This document shows, piece after piece, positions 1 through 10,931 of a DNA stretch of 64,000 nt; position 1 is the stretch's first letter; the number at the start of each line of letters is the position of its first letter. A model generated the notes under the pieces. The model saw nothing but the letters and a program-made list of their open reading frames with translations, was not told the origin of the DNA and made no database searches. This DNA is from Aedes albopictus (lineage: Eukaryota > Arthropoda > Insecta > Diptera > Culicidae): the NCBI RefSeq assembly GCF_035046485.1, contig NC_085137.1:380494706-380558705 (forward strand). The letters are read 5' to 3'. The position numbers were made by a program, and so were the translations under genes.

Positions 1-1000
1 TACCAGACCGTCAGTGCGTGAAGTTACCAATCGCGTTGCTTAATCATAATATAACGTAAATAAATTAGCTCCAATCGATTGTACGACGGCAAGTCTGTCT
101 GCTGCATGTTGCACACATTCTGGGGATTTTTCCATTAATCCTCAAGCAATGACAGACCGCACCGCATGCCTCGCCTCGTTGCTCTACACCACAATATTCT
201 CCCTCAAAACTTTCCACCAGAGAAACTGGACCAGACCAAGTTGGTGCCCATTTTACACGTGGTTTTCAAATTTGCCAAAGTTCATTCCCGTGGTTTTCGA
301 GGTCCACGCCGCATTTGTCAAGTTGTTCCCATTTCCACCCGTTGCCCAATATTGACTTCGTTATTCACAGAGACTTTTGTTGGAAAGTGTGTGTCAATGG
401 ACCCCGTCTGTGGATAGGTAGGTACCTAGTGAACAACGGTCGACCAAGTGCCACCACACATGCATTGAAAATGGGGTAAAATATTGCACTCTGAATCTTT
501 TTCGCCACACCATCTCCAAAGCCATTATTGGGGTGACTGTGCAGTGTGCACTAGTGTGCATGCAGGAGCAGGACCGACACTCGGCGATGGTTTCCGGCCA
601 ACAACCAAGTGTTGAGCAAACTTTGTTTTTCGGCTTCGGACTTGGCGCGCTCTGGCTCGTGTTTGTGTGTATCCGGCTATGAATTTTCGGTTGCAATGAA
701 TGAATAGAAGTTTGCTGGCAGCAGTCGTTTGATGTAAACTAGTGCAGTTGTATGCACGGTAGTAGTTGTCTACGCGGTTTCAGCTAGGTTAAAATATTGA
801 CCCATTTCCTTTGCAAGTTATTATTCTTTTTAACTGTTTTCGGTGGTGTAGAGTTACAGTGGCGTCATGGATCGTTACTTCAAGCTTCAAGCTTTTGAGA
901 TAGAAAAAAAAACTTTGTAAACTCCCAGCATAAGCGCTCTTACAAATTTAATAATGTATCCTATGTATTTTTTTTGTTTTCATTTTTTGCGTGGATTCTT
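1..1000. other. Unclassified non-coding sequence
   Basis: I see no recognisable gene, transposon terminus or tandem repeat here. Short open frames (for example the minus-strand frame at 394-696) have no recognisable domain. Minisatellite begins near 1001. The likely context is intron or intergenic sequence downstream of the CNG-channel exons. Confidence 0.5.
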
Positions 1001-1322
1001 GTTGAAACTCCTCCAGGAACTTCTTCAGAGATTCTTCCTGCGATTCCTCTCCTTGTTCCAAAATTTCTTTTAGAAATTTCTCTGAAATTGTTTAAGGAAT
1101 TCTTTATGAGATTCGTCCATCAATTTGTACAAGGATTTTTTCATGAAATCTCCTATGGATTTTTCCAAAGTTGCTCAAGGGATTCCCAAAAGTCGGTTTT
1201 AAATGCCGAAGTTTCTTTCAAAAACATCACTAGCGACTTTTTTCAGAAATTCTTCAAGGTATTCTTTATGAAATTTCTCATTTTATCCTTTAGATATTTC
1301 TCTCAAAAAATGGGGATTTTTT
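1001..1322. repeat. Degenerate 12-bp minisatellite block
   Basis: This is a short block of the repeat that recurs throughout the window. Its period is about 12 bp and its consensus is close to GGAATTCCTCCA, seen most clearly at 26150-26369. Units here are strongly diverged. Open frames in such blocks arise because 12 is a multiple of 3, and they are not genes. Confidence 0.7.
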
Positions 1323-2718
1323 ATTACCGTACGGGTTTGAGCCGAAGGGTCTCAGATTTTCATGAAACTTTTTCCACAGGTAGGGCTCATGGATATATAT
1401 GCACAAAAAAAAATTAAGGAAAATTCAGGGTTGCCTATTTTCCCGGAAAACACAGGTGGATTTTTTTTTGTTTTCCCCTGACACTACTTACTTTGAAAAA
1501 TCATAACTAAAGAACGAAGCATTGTAGAAACAGTTTTTTTTAAATCAAATTTTATAAGAAATCCAAAAAAAAACTGGAAGAAGTTTCCCACAAAATTTTC
1601 CACAGTTGAGAAAATTCGTAAAGAAAAGCCGGGAAAACAATGCCCGAACCCGTGGAAAATTTTCGAAAAAATATTTTTGAGAAGGTTATTTTATATGCTT
1701 AAATCGCTGAAATTTTTGGATTGCACTTTTTCCGTTTTTGAGTTTTGGCCAATTTTGTTGAAAAATGTCCAAATGTGCCATAAAAGCCTCTTCTTTGAAA
1801 AATCATAACTCAAGAACGAAGCATCGTAGAAACATTTTTTTTAATGAAAATGAAAGCAAATTCTCTCAGAAATCCAAAACAAAATGAAATGGAAAAAGTT
1901 TTCACAAAATTTTTCGCCGTTGACAAAATTCATAAAGAAAAGCCGGAAAAACTATGTCCGAATTCGTGGAAAATTTTCAATAAAATATTTTTGAGAAGGT
2001 AATTTTATAAGCTTTGATCGCTAAAATTTTTGGAATGCACATAATTTTGGTTCCTGAAATATGGCAAATTTTGTAAAAAATAATCATATAATATAGACTT
2101 ACATAGTCATTTTCACATAATTGACCATAACTCAGTAACGAGAATAAAGTACATTCCAAAAATTTCAGCGATTAAAGCTTATAAAATTACATCCCCGAAA
2201 ATATTTTTTTGAAAATTTTCCACGAGTTCGAACATATTTTTTCCGGCTTTTCTTTATAAATTTTCTCAACGGTGGAAAATTTTATGGAATTTTTTTTCCA
2301 CTTCATATTTTTTTCATGAGAAAATTTGCTTTAATTTTCATTAAAAAACTTTGTTTCTACGATGCTTCGTTCTTGAGTTATGATTTTTCAAAGAAAAGTC
2401 TTTTATTTCACATTTGGACATTTTTCAACAAAATTGGCCATAACTCAAAAACGAAAAAAAGTGCATTCCAAAAATTTCAGCGATTAAAGCTTATGAAATA
2501 TCCTTTCTCAAAAATATTTTTTCGAAAATTTTCCACGAGTTCGGGCATAGTTTTTCCGGCTTATCTTTACGAATTTTCTCAACTGTGGAAAATGTTGTGG
2601 GAAACTTTTTCCAGTTCATATTTTTTTTGGATTTTTGAGAAAATTTGTTTTCATATTCTTAAAAAAACTTTGTTTCTACGATGCTTCGTTCTTGAGTTAT
2701 GATTTTTCAAAGTACATA
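1323..2718. mobile_element. Foldback element with two tandem units per arm
   Basis: A roughly 300-bp unit containing an ATCATAACTCAAGAACGAAG-like core occurs at about 1500 and 1800 in one orientation, and at about 2345 and 2670 inverted. The element is therefore a large imperfect palindrome with duplicated units in each arm. The left end carries a GAAGGGTCTCAG motif at about 1344. The matching right end is missing, so this copy looks truncated. A related full copy with one unit per arm lies at 51650-52531. No coding capacity is seen; the short open frames are translations of the repeat. Confidence 0.75.
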
Positions 2719-2721
2719 AGT

Positions 2722-2793
2722 AGTGTTATACATATCATGGTTTGTTATAATTATGTTATATTTTTGTTAGAATCATCTAGTCGGGATGGGTTC
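2722..2793. mobile_element. Right-end fragment of a CCCGAC-ended MITE
   Basis: The sequence ending in CTAGTCGGG closely matches the right end of the MITE at 50703-51152, including the ATATCATGGTTTGTTA stretch. The left part is missing, and the end of the neighbouring foldback abuts the fragment directly. This suggests the foldback inserted into it or recombination deleted the rest. Confidence 0.55.
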
Positions 2794-2794
2794 C

Positions 2795-4560
2795 ATCTTA
2801 AACTGCATCAGAAATTACCTTAAAAACCCTTAGGAAAAGTTTGCAGGGGTTCCCTTTGGAATATTTAAAAAAATCTTTCATAACTTCTTTTTGTGGATTT
2901 GACGGGAAATCTTCCAAAGATTCCTTCAGAGATTCGTACAGGCATTTCTCAAGAAATTCACCAGAGATTAGTACAGGAATTGCTTTAGGTACTCCATTTG
3001 AATAATTCGCAGGAATGTGTACAGGACTTTCATTTTAGATTCTTGCATTCTTATTTCCAGAGATTTATGCAGGAATTCCTTCAGATATTGTTGCAGAAGA
3101 TTCTTTCAGAATTTTATCCAGATGCTTCTCTGTGTATTTTCCCAGAATCACCTCTGGCATTTCAAAGTTTCCAAAAATCAGTGCTCCCATGGGAAATATT
3201 TCAATATTACGCCAAATCGACAATTATTCTGAGGAAATTATTTTTTTACGACTTTTTTCTATTATTATCGTGAAATGAACCTTCTTGCAATAAGTTCAAC
3301 AAGAATTCTTCTAAAGATTCCTTCGAGAATTATTTTAGAATGTATTTTATCCCATGTACTTCTTAAAAATTTTCTCTATGATTACCTCTAGAGATACCGA
3401 CATAAATTCCTTTAGAGACTTTTTCAGGATTTATCATTTTTTCCGGAATTTTTAGAGAAATAAGATTTTTGCAGGATTTCCTAGAATGATGTCAGCAAAC
3501 TTTAAACTATAGCTCTAAGCATTCCTCTAAAATACATTATTGGGATTTTATTTGGATCTTTTCAAGGAGCTGCTCCGGATATTTCTCAAAAGATTCATCT
3601 CGAAACTAGTCCACGGGTTCTCCTTTCCTCTTATTCCTTCAGAATAGTGTGGAAATAGCATATGTTAAAATACACACTGAAAAAAAAAGGTCCTTAAGAA
3701 ATTCGTTCAGAAATTTCGCCAGTGATTACTTGGGAAATTACTTCAAGGATTGCTACGCTAGTTCATGCATGTATTTCCTTTTAAAATATTATCAGAGAAT
3801 CCTCCAGGAGTTATTCTTCGGGTTTTCTCGAGGAACTGGACTATAAATTTGCCAAGGAATTCTTCTATTAATTTCTTCAAGGGTTTCTCAAGGAGTTTCT
3901 CTAAACATTTCTGCAAAAGATGCAAATTCACGAACAATTGTTAGAATTTCTTCAAGAAATTTTACAAGTATTCCTTAAGAAAACCAATTATGAATCCGCA
4001 GAAATTTAATGAAAGGTTTATTAAAGAATTCCATAAGTACCTTTGTCTGCAATTTTTGCAGGAATCTTGTCAGACATTTTTAATATTTTTCTTCAGAAAT
4101 TTTTCTGCAGATTTCTACAAAAATCGCTCCATTAATTTTTGAAGCAATTATTCCTTGCAATTATTTGCATAGTTCCTCCAGAAGTTTCTTATGATTTTTT
4201 CCAGGGATTAAGAAGGTGTCTAAAAGAGTTTCTTCAACTATGTTCTCCAGCATTTAATAGAGAATTCCTCCAGAAAAAAACTTAAGAAATTATTTAATGA
4301 TTTTTTGTCCGAGAATCGCTCCAGAAATGTTTAAGAATTTCTTTTAGATCTCTCCATATTTAACATCAGGAGATTTTTAAAGAAAGGATTCCTTGAGACA
4401 ATCATCCAGGGGTTTCTGTAAATTTCTTCCAGGGGTTCTTCCAAGAATTCTTCCAGTATTTTCTGCAATTTCTTAACTTCTGAAAAAATGAATGTCTGCA
4501 ACAATTTCTACAGCAATCTTTGAAGGACTCCCAGAAGATATATCTAACGGTGCCTTAGCA
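2795..4560. repeat. 12-bp minisatellite block
   Basis: The block is long and degenerate, with units such as GATTCCTTCAGA and GATTCGTACAGG spaced 12 bp apart (clear around 2910-3010). No gene or domain is recognised. Frames at 2998-3273 and 3649-3846 are repeat translations. Confidence 0.75.
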
Positions 4561-4622
4561 CCATTTTCTGAACGGAATTTTAGCAGCGATCCGTAAAGAA
4601 TGTAATTCTTGGGGAAACCCTT

Positions 4623-5530
4623 CCCAAGTAACAATTTTGATTTTATCGAAGTTTTTTTAGCGATTCAAAAACCCAAACAATAAAACCATTGATGCCGACT
4701 TGAAAGTCATCTCGAGCTCTTATGTGCCATCAAAAGCCCACGTTCTGGCTAGTTGGCCCAATCTTATTATGATCTACAGGACTTCGTATGCATACCGGCT
4801 TAGAATATCGGGTTGTATTATAGTTTTATCGTATGCCCGATACAACCTTCTAAATAAAACCCATCTTCTGACTTGTCAAGTGCTTATTGTGTTTATTTTT
4901 CACCATCAATGTTCGATCGTCAGAATAAATTATTCTTGGTTATTTATCCAGCCATCAATTGGAATGACGCCGATCTGGTATTTAGGTTTGTTGGAATACG
5001 TGTTTGATCTTAAGCTGTTTGTGAAATCATAAAATTGAGTAATGATTTTTCAGTATTTACATAAATTATCCCGGCTAGGCGACATGTTTTTTTTTCTGAT
5101 AAAACTCTGTGTTCCTGAAGATTTCTCAAAAAGGGTTAACCATCCTGAGGTGATCATAATTGAGCTCATGATAGAACTAACTGTTTTATCACAGCCTTTC
5201 TTGGTCCATGATACAGCCACGAAATCTTTTGTGGGTTTCAAGCGTTGCCTCATAATTTTGTATATTTGTTTACAAAAAGAAATCTCTCCGGCAACAACCG
5301 CAAATGCAAGTTTTATTGAAATGGCATATAAGTGATAAAACCAATTCATGAACACTTTTACTGACGCTGTTTATAGCAGAGATTATATGATAGTTTTATG
5401 GAATGCCAAAGGTGCAAAGTAAAAAACTACCACATAAAACTAATATAAAACAACTAGCTTTTTCACATGCTTTTATAAAACTAGGATAGAACATTAATAA
5501 ACCTTCAAAGCATGCTGATTGTTACTTGGG
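4623..5530. mobile_element. MITE, CCCAAGTAACAAT termini, 2-bp TSD
   Basis: A 13-bp perfect terminal inverted repeat (TIR), CCCAAGTAACAAT, lies at 4623-4635 and its inverse at 5518-5530. The dinucleotide TT flanks both sides. The interior is AT-rich, with repeated ATAAAAC-type motifs in both orientations, and has no transposase. Other copies with the same terminus are at 22368, 36432 and 59710. The element is non-autonomous; I could not place its superfamily. Confidence 0.7.
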
Positions 5531-5534
5531 TTAG

Positions 5535-5709
5535 AAGAATTTTCGAAAGAATCTCTGTTGGCTTTGAAAAAAATAGATGAATTTTTAAAAATTTCATTAA
5601 AAAAGCTATTGACGGAATCTCTTACAGAAATTCTAGAAAATAAATCCCTTCAGTTCAAAAGAAGCCCCTGAAAATATTTTTTAAAATTTCTGACGATTAG
5701 AAGGAATCC
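5535..5709. repeat. 12-bp minisatellite block
   Basis: A short degenerate stretch of the same minisatellite lies between two MITEs. Confidence 0.6.
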
Positions 5710-5710
5710 C

Positions 5711-5886
5711 CCAAGTAACACACTTGCCATGGCAGAGTCACGGCGGCGCAGGTTTTTGTTGCACAGAAGTCACTGTGACTTGCTTCTAACAAATAACTAC
5801 TTACTTGCTAGAAGTAAGTCACAATAACTTCTGCGCAACATAAACCTGCGCCACCGTGACTCATCTGTGGCAAGTGTGTTACTTGG
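5711..5886. mobile_element. Short palindromic MITE
   Basis: The 176-bp sequence is nearly self-complementary. The left end CCAAGTAACACACTTGCC (5711-5728) is mirrored by the right end at 5869-5886, and the inner arms share a GGTTTATGTTGCGCAGAAGT-like stretch. The terminus resembles the CCCAAGTAACA family but the flanks show no clear duplication. No coding capacity. Confidence 0.8.
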
Positions 5887-5887
5887 A

Positions 5888-6849
5888 ACAGCAGGAATTT
5901 CTGAAAGAATCTCTGATATAATGTTTGAAGAATTCTCCAGTAGAATATATGTAGAAATATCTGGAAGCACTCTTGAACAAATCTCCAGAGAAATTTATGA
6001 TATTTTTTTAAGGATATGTCAGCAGAAGTTTTTGAAGAACACCCTGGAGAAATACCTGATGAAACTCCTAGGAAAATTTATCGATTTCAAAATAAACTCC
6101 CGGAGTAATTCTTTGATAAATTTTTTGGAAAGTTTCAGGAAGTATTCATGGAGAAAGCTGTGAACGTATTTTTTAGGGATTCTTGTAGGAATACATGGAG
6201 AAAAGAATAGATAAGAGATCTTTACAGTCTCTAGAAAAAAAAACCTTAAGGTATTTGCAATATAAATTTGCAATGAAAATTCCTAGAAAACATATCTGAA
6301 TAAATTCCTTACGATCCCTCCATGACCTCTCGTGAAGAATTTCTTTGAGTTATCCTTAAAGGAAATGCTTACGAAATTTGGGGGGAATTGCTGAAGGAAA
6401 TCTTGAAGGAATCTAATATCTGTTTCAACTCCTGCACAAATCATGTAGGATTTTTTTTATGGATCTTTTTAAAAAATTATGTACACATTCTGGCGAGATT
6501 TTTCAAAGAAATCGTTAGAGCATTTGCTGATGGAATATCTGTTGAACTTTCTGAATAAATATCTGAAGGAATCTCTTGAAATTTTTTGAAGAAACCAGTG
6601 GAAGAATATATGGAAGAATTAAAAAAAAAAATCTGAAATAATCCCTGGAAACAATATTCCTTCAGAAGTCCTGGAGAAATAATGGAAGGGGCTTCTAAAG
6701 CAAACTGTTAAAAAACTACTTAAGTTATTCCTCGCGAGAGAGGAATTGAGAAATTCTCAAAAAGTTTCTCAAGAAATCCATGAAACATTTTCAGAAACAA
6801 TCAAACGAAAATTTCTTATTGGAATCCTGGACAAATTTATGGGTAAATC
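5888..6849. repeat. 12-bp minisatellite block
   Basis: These are degenerate units of the 12-bp repeat, here mostly in the GGAATTTCTGAA orientation. Frames at 5867-6163 (+) and 6019-6273 (-) are repeat translations. Confidence 0.7.
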
Positions 6850-6861
6850 TCATAAAGATTT

Positions 6862-6919
6862 AGAGACGAACCAGCCAAGGGTTGAAAGTCTCTCAAATAA
6901 AGATAAATCAATCAATCAA
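6862..6919 (+). mobile_element. 58-bp micro-retroposon, copy 1
   Basis: The complete insertion is 58 bp and is flanked by a perfect 12-bp TSD, TCATAAAGATTT, at 6850-6861 and 6920-6931. It holds an outer stem GAGAC/GTCTC, an inner stem CAGCC/GGTTG (one G-T pair), then AATAAAG and an (AATC)n tail. It lies within minisatellite, so the pre-insertion site is clear. Related copies are at 39373-39427 (+) and 26904-26964 (-). It could be an extreme 3'-end truncation of a LINE, but two copies start at the same base of the hairpin. Confidence 0.8.
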
Positions 6920-6931
6920 TCATAAAGATTT

Positions 6932-7042
6932 CATGAGAAATTTCAAAAGGAATCCCAGGAAGAACTTCTGGAGGGAACTTTGGAAGAACTTCTGAAAGAG
7001 TCTGTGAAACATTTTCAAAAAAAAAAAAATCCGTGGAGAAAT
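6932..7042. repeat. 12-bp minisatellite block
   Basis: This continues the minisatellite on the right of micro-retroposon copy 1, up to the SINE TSD. Confidence 0.6.
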
Positions 7043-7111
7043 TCTGAACTTGCCGGGGCCAGTGGCGCAAGTGATCACAGGTTCGCTTCATAAGCAGATG
7101 GTCATACACAG

Positions 7112-7575
7112 AAAAAAATAATGAAATTTACTCGTCATGTAAACTTCATCTTAGTCATGTAAACTTCCTGTTATGATGGTTTACATGATATTTCATGTAA
7201 ATTTGCGCTATATGTCATGTAAAAATTCTAAGTCATGCTGAACTACATGACATATTCGGCACCAACATTTCAAAAGGGCGTAACTGCATTTACAACCAAT
7301 GCCTTCTCACAAAGCTGTGGAGCGTATCCCATCCCTCTCGAGCAATCCACTAGCACAAATAGAAAGATAAAACCCTCCTCTTTCGATTAATGGATGTGAA
7401 TTGCGTGAGATGAATGAAATACGACCCACAGCTCTGTGAGAAGGCATTGGTTGCAAAAGCAGTTACGCCCTTTTGAAATGTTGGTGCCGATATAATGGAA
7501 GTTTACATGACATTTCGTGAGATTTACATGACATGTCATGTAAACTTCTGTGAAATCCCACGCTCCAAACATGTG
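7112..7575. mobile_element. MITE with TCATGTAAACTTC repeats inside SINE
   Basis: Several copies of a CATGTAAACTTC-like motif occur in direct orientation at 7136-7230 and in both orientations at 7500-7550. They surround a central palindrome (7255-7490). The outer boundaries within the SINE head are approximate because no clear terminal repeat was found. Non-coding. Confidence 0.5.
7255..7490. mobile_element. Palindromic MITE nested in the previous MITE
   Basis: The left arm, starting CGGCACCAACATTTCAAAAG at 7257, is mirrored by the right arm ending at 7489. The arms are about 80 bp with few mismatches. TA lies on each side, consistent with but not proof of a TA duplication. This is the third level of nesting in the SINE. 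Confidence 0.7.
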
Positions 7576-7986
7576 CATTATAGGTCGCAGAAATTGACAC
7601 AACCTTTTCGATCTGTGTCGGTTCAATCCCAGCCCCGACACTTTCGTCAATTGTTCTGCCCCCCTGAGAGCAGCTGACAGAGCCCATGGCTCAAACGGAC
7701 CCCGATATTTAGACATCGGCGAACGGCAACTCATAATGGACCCCCAATCGGACTGGAAAAGGAACAAGAGCCACATATCAACATCCTCCTGCTGTGCTCA
7801 TCATTCTACCAGTGACAGCAGCACAAAGGCAACCAGTTCGAAATAGTAGAATTGGAATAGAATACATTTAGACGCTATACAAAAAGTGGAAGTGCAGCTG
7901 CCAATTGGAATCGCTCACGTAGTGCCCGAATGGATTAGAAATTTGTAAATTAGGTTGTGGTTAAAAAAAAACACAATCTGAACTTA

Positions 7987-8760
7987 TGATTTTTCTGAAT
8001 GAATCACTGAGAGCATTTTTAAATGAATCCGTGGATAATTTTCTGAAAAAAAACTTGTACCGAATATTGAACAAAAATATGTGGAAATTTCTGATAAAGA
8101 TTTTCTAGATGAGCTTTCTGGAGGATCCTCTAGAGATAATTCTGAAGAAAATTCTAGAGCAATGTCTGAAAAAATCTCTGAAATATGATCTGAAAGAATT
8201 TTCAAAAGGAATCTAAAAGCATTGTCTGATCATTTATCTAAGAAAGGTATTATAAACATGTTCTTAAACAAATTTTCGGATGACCTTTGCATTTCCTAAA
8301 GAATCCCTGGAAGAATTCCTGAGTGTATTTCAAAGAAATCTCCAAGAACATTCCTTGTAGATTTTTTTTTAAATCTGGAGGATTTTCTGATGACACGTTT
8401 TCTTGTAATTTCTGAAGAAATACACGGAGAATCTCTAAGAGGAAATTCCGAAGATACATGAATTGTTTTGAAAATGAAAAATGGAGGGATCTCTCAATGA
8501 ATTTCTGAAGGAATTAGTAAAGGATTTCTGAAGCAATACTTTCTAAAATAATCTTTTGAGAAATTACTGAACAATACCTAGTGAAATATCAGAATAAGCC
8601 TGTAAGAAACTGTATGAATCTTTGATAGATTTTTATAAAAAGCCTCTAGAGTTATTTCTAAAGAAATTTGTGGAATGAACTTTGAATGAATTTCTCAAGA
8701 AATTTCTGAAAGAAATCCCGAAATATTTATTTGTATGAAGGATTAGATCTGGAAGAAGTC
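7987..8760. repeat. 12-bp minisatellite block
   Basis: Degenerate units, mainly in the TTTCTGAAGGAA orientation. Minus-strand frames at 7984-8205 and 8250-8459 are repeat translations. Confidence 0.7.
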
Positions 8761-9059
8761 TCAATATAAGTTTTTTTTTAAGAAGTTCCAATATAAGTTA
8801 TTTTTTGGGGAATAAAATTTCTTGTAACTCGGTCTTATAACTCAGATTGGTTGGGAAAGATTTGAGGTCCGAATTTGAGTTCAGCAGGATTCGAAAAGCA
8901 CCCCGAACAAAACTGCCGAAAATACACTTAGTATCTCTATTTGTTGGGGCTCTCATATTGGAAAGGAGTTGTTTTTTTTTTCTTGAGCGTTGGTTACTCA
9001 GTGAGTAATTTGGAGTTACCTCTATTACACTTGTGGTGTCATCTATGGATTTCACCAAT
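8761..9059. other. Unclassified non-coding stretch
   Basis: I recognise nothing here beyond homopolymer runs and a small palindrome around 8995-9015. Confidence 0.4.
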
Positions 9060-9763
9060 GTTTTTTTAAGGAATTTATTCGAAAATATTCCACAGGCTAT
9101 AGAATTGCTATAGTTTTTTTTAGAAATATTTCAAGCGCATTTTTTTTTCTTGGATTTCTTTGGAAATTTCCATGGGATTTCTTTAGATATTCCAGACGAG
9201 ATTTATTGAAGAATATTTCTTGTAATTCATATAATGTTCACACAGCTCACTTTTTTCAAATTGCAGGGATATATACATATATCCAGAGACTTCTCATCCA
9301 TTGCTGGGATTTTTGCAGAATTGCAGCAAGAGGTTTCTCCAAAAGATATTTCATAAAGTTTTTCAGAAATTTCTCTTAAAATACAACTGAGATTCCCTCG
9401 GAAATTGTCCCAAAAGTCCCGTCAAGAAATCATTGAGAAATTCCTACATTTTTTTCAATTGCACCTGTGATTCCGTGAAAAATAGCTCCTGTAGACATTT
9501 TTTCATTTATTTCTTCAAGGATTTTTTTTCAGTGCAGAAAGTGCACAAAAAAATGCAGGAAGAATTCTTGAAAGAATCTCCCAAGAAATTCTAAATAAAT
9601 CCCTGGACACTGGACCAGGCATGCCATATATACAGATTTATGAGCATCCGTACAGATTTCGTTACATTTTGAGCTAGATTAGCTCTCAAGGTTTTTATAG
9701 AAGAATTTCATAAAAAATGCCAGAGAACAGATTCCGTAGTAAATTCTGCAGAAATTTTACGGA
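9060..9763. repeat. 12-bp minisatellite block, very degenerate
   Basis: Units such as GGAATTTCTTCG and TTTCTTTGGAAA recur loosely. A non-repetitive patch at about 9605-9690 is not recognised. Confidence 0.55.
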
Positions 9764-10176
9764 ATAAAATTATAAGCGGGTGATCCGGCGTTTCGACCCT
9801 TGGTTTGGGCCTTCTTCAGGGCGATTATAGGGGTATCTCTACATGTTTGTCGCCAGTTGCTTGGTGTTGGGTTGTCGGGTTTGGGGAATTCAGTCTTGTG
9901 TTGACTATTTGTGGGTACATGACAAAGGTGTATTTTGGAAACTTTGTTTTACCACTGTCATGACTATCATGACGTCCAGACACTGAGTGTACAGTGGCGT
10001 CTAGTACTGAGTATACAGTGTCTAGATGCCGTGATAGTGTTCGGCGACAACTCGACAACCCAGAGCCAAGCAAACGGCGACCACAAGTAGCAGTACCACT
10101 ATAACCTCCATGAAGAAAGCCCAAAGCAAGGATCGAAACGTTGGACGAAATAGTATTACCTCACTTATAATTTTAT
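9764..10176. mobile_element. Foldback element with CTGAAGA...GAAACG motif in both arms
   Basis: The termini ATAAAATTATAAG (9764-9776) and its inverse (10164-10176) bound a 413-bp imperfect palindrome. The middle parts of the arms also pair (GTTTGTCGCC against GGCGACCAC). Each arm carries a segment on its inward strand (9785-9819 minus, 10110-10144 plus) with a TGAAGA core, a short stem and GAAACG. This resembles, but does not fully satisfy, a hammerhead ribozyme core. No protein. Confidence 0.7.
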
Positions 10177-10884
10177 ACTGACCCAAAAGCAAACCGAAGA
10201 GGGACAGTTTGGTCAATTAGTCAATCGTTTTTCCATAAATAATCTAACAGATTTCTCAGAAAAAAATCGTGAAGAAAAGATTATTGAAGAGTTTTCATGG
10301 AATAATGCTTATTAGGCACAATTTTGGAATCATTTCCATTGGGGCGTACCAGTATAGGAGGCGCTGAAATTTGGACACTGAAATTTGGTTACTTATACAT
10401 GTAAACACCAAACACCACTGTAGCTAATGTAGAAACTTGAAGTATTTGTAGGCAAAGTAGGCTCAGTGTACCAGTTATGGCTATAGTACATCAAATTCGC
10501 CATAGTTGATTTCCAACCACCTTTAAAGATCAGAAACAACAGATTACGTTCACGAAAGATGATTGCAATCATTCAAACTTCACAATTTGCTTGACTTATG
10601 ATAAAAATAAATCATTTTTCTCAACTTTTCGGCTTTCTTGCGCCCTATTTTGCCATAGTGTACCAGTTTTGGCAAATCTCATGAGGAATGAATGTGAATA
10701 GTGCGAAGTGGAACACAATACTAAATACTAAAAGTAGTTTTGGCACCGTTTTTATATTTTTCCTGTTAAGTATGAAAACTAATCAATCATATGACATATC
10801 GATGACATTCGTCGGTCTTCTTCTTATTTTTTGTAGAAATAGTTTTTCTTAGGTGGTACGATAACCGGTACAGACACCCTACGT
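10177..10884. other. Unclassified, probably old transposon sequence
   Basis: A TGTACCAGTT(A/T)TGGC motif recurs at about 10468 and 10659, and GTACCAG also at about 10347. This hints at a degraded non-autonomous element. No gene is recognised. Confidence 0.35.
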
Positions 10885-10931
10885 TTAATTGACAAATTGA
10901 GAAATAAATTTGTGAAAAAATACCACTTGTT

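Larger units (their letters stand above)
7052..7976 (+). mobile_element. Feilai-type tRNA-derived SINE, interrupted
   Basis: A tRNA-like head (GTGGCGCAAGTG, then GGTTCGCTTCATAAGCAG) begins at 7052. The body resumes after about 7575 with GGTTCAATCCC (box B-like) and a GAGAGCAGCTGACA stretch. The element ends in an A-tract at 7963-7971. A 9-bp TSD, TCTGAACTT, flanks it at 7043-7051 and 7977-7985. The body and 3' end match the intact copy at 24894-25254 over most of their length. A MITE of about 460 bp interrupts the head. Feilai is a known Aedes SINE; the name rests on recalled structure. Confidence 0.75.

Noticed and set aside
7387..7776. 129-residue minus-strand frame
   Set aside because: It crosses the SINE body and the nested MITE and has no domain.
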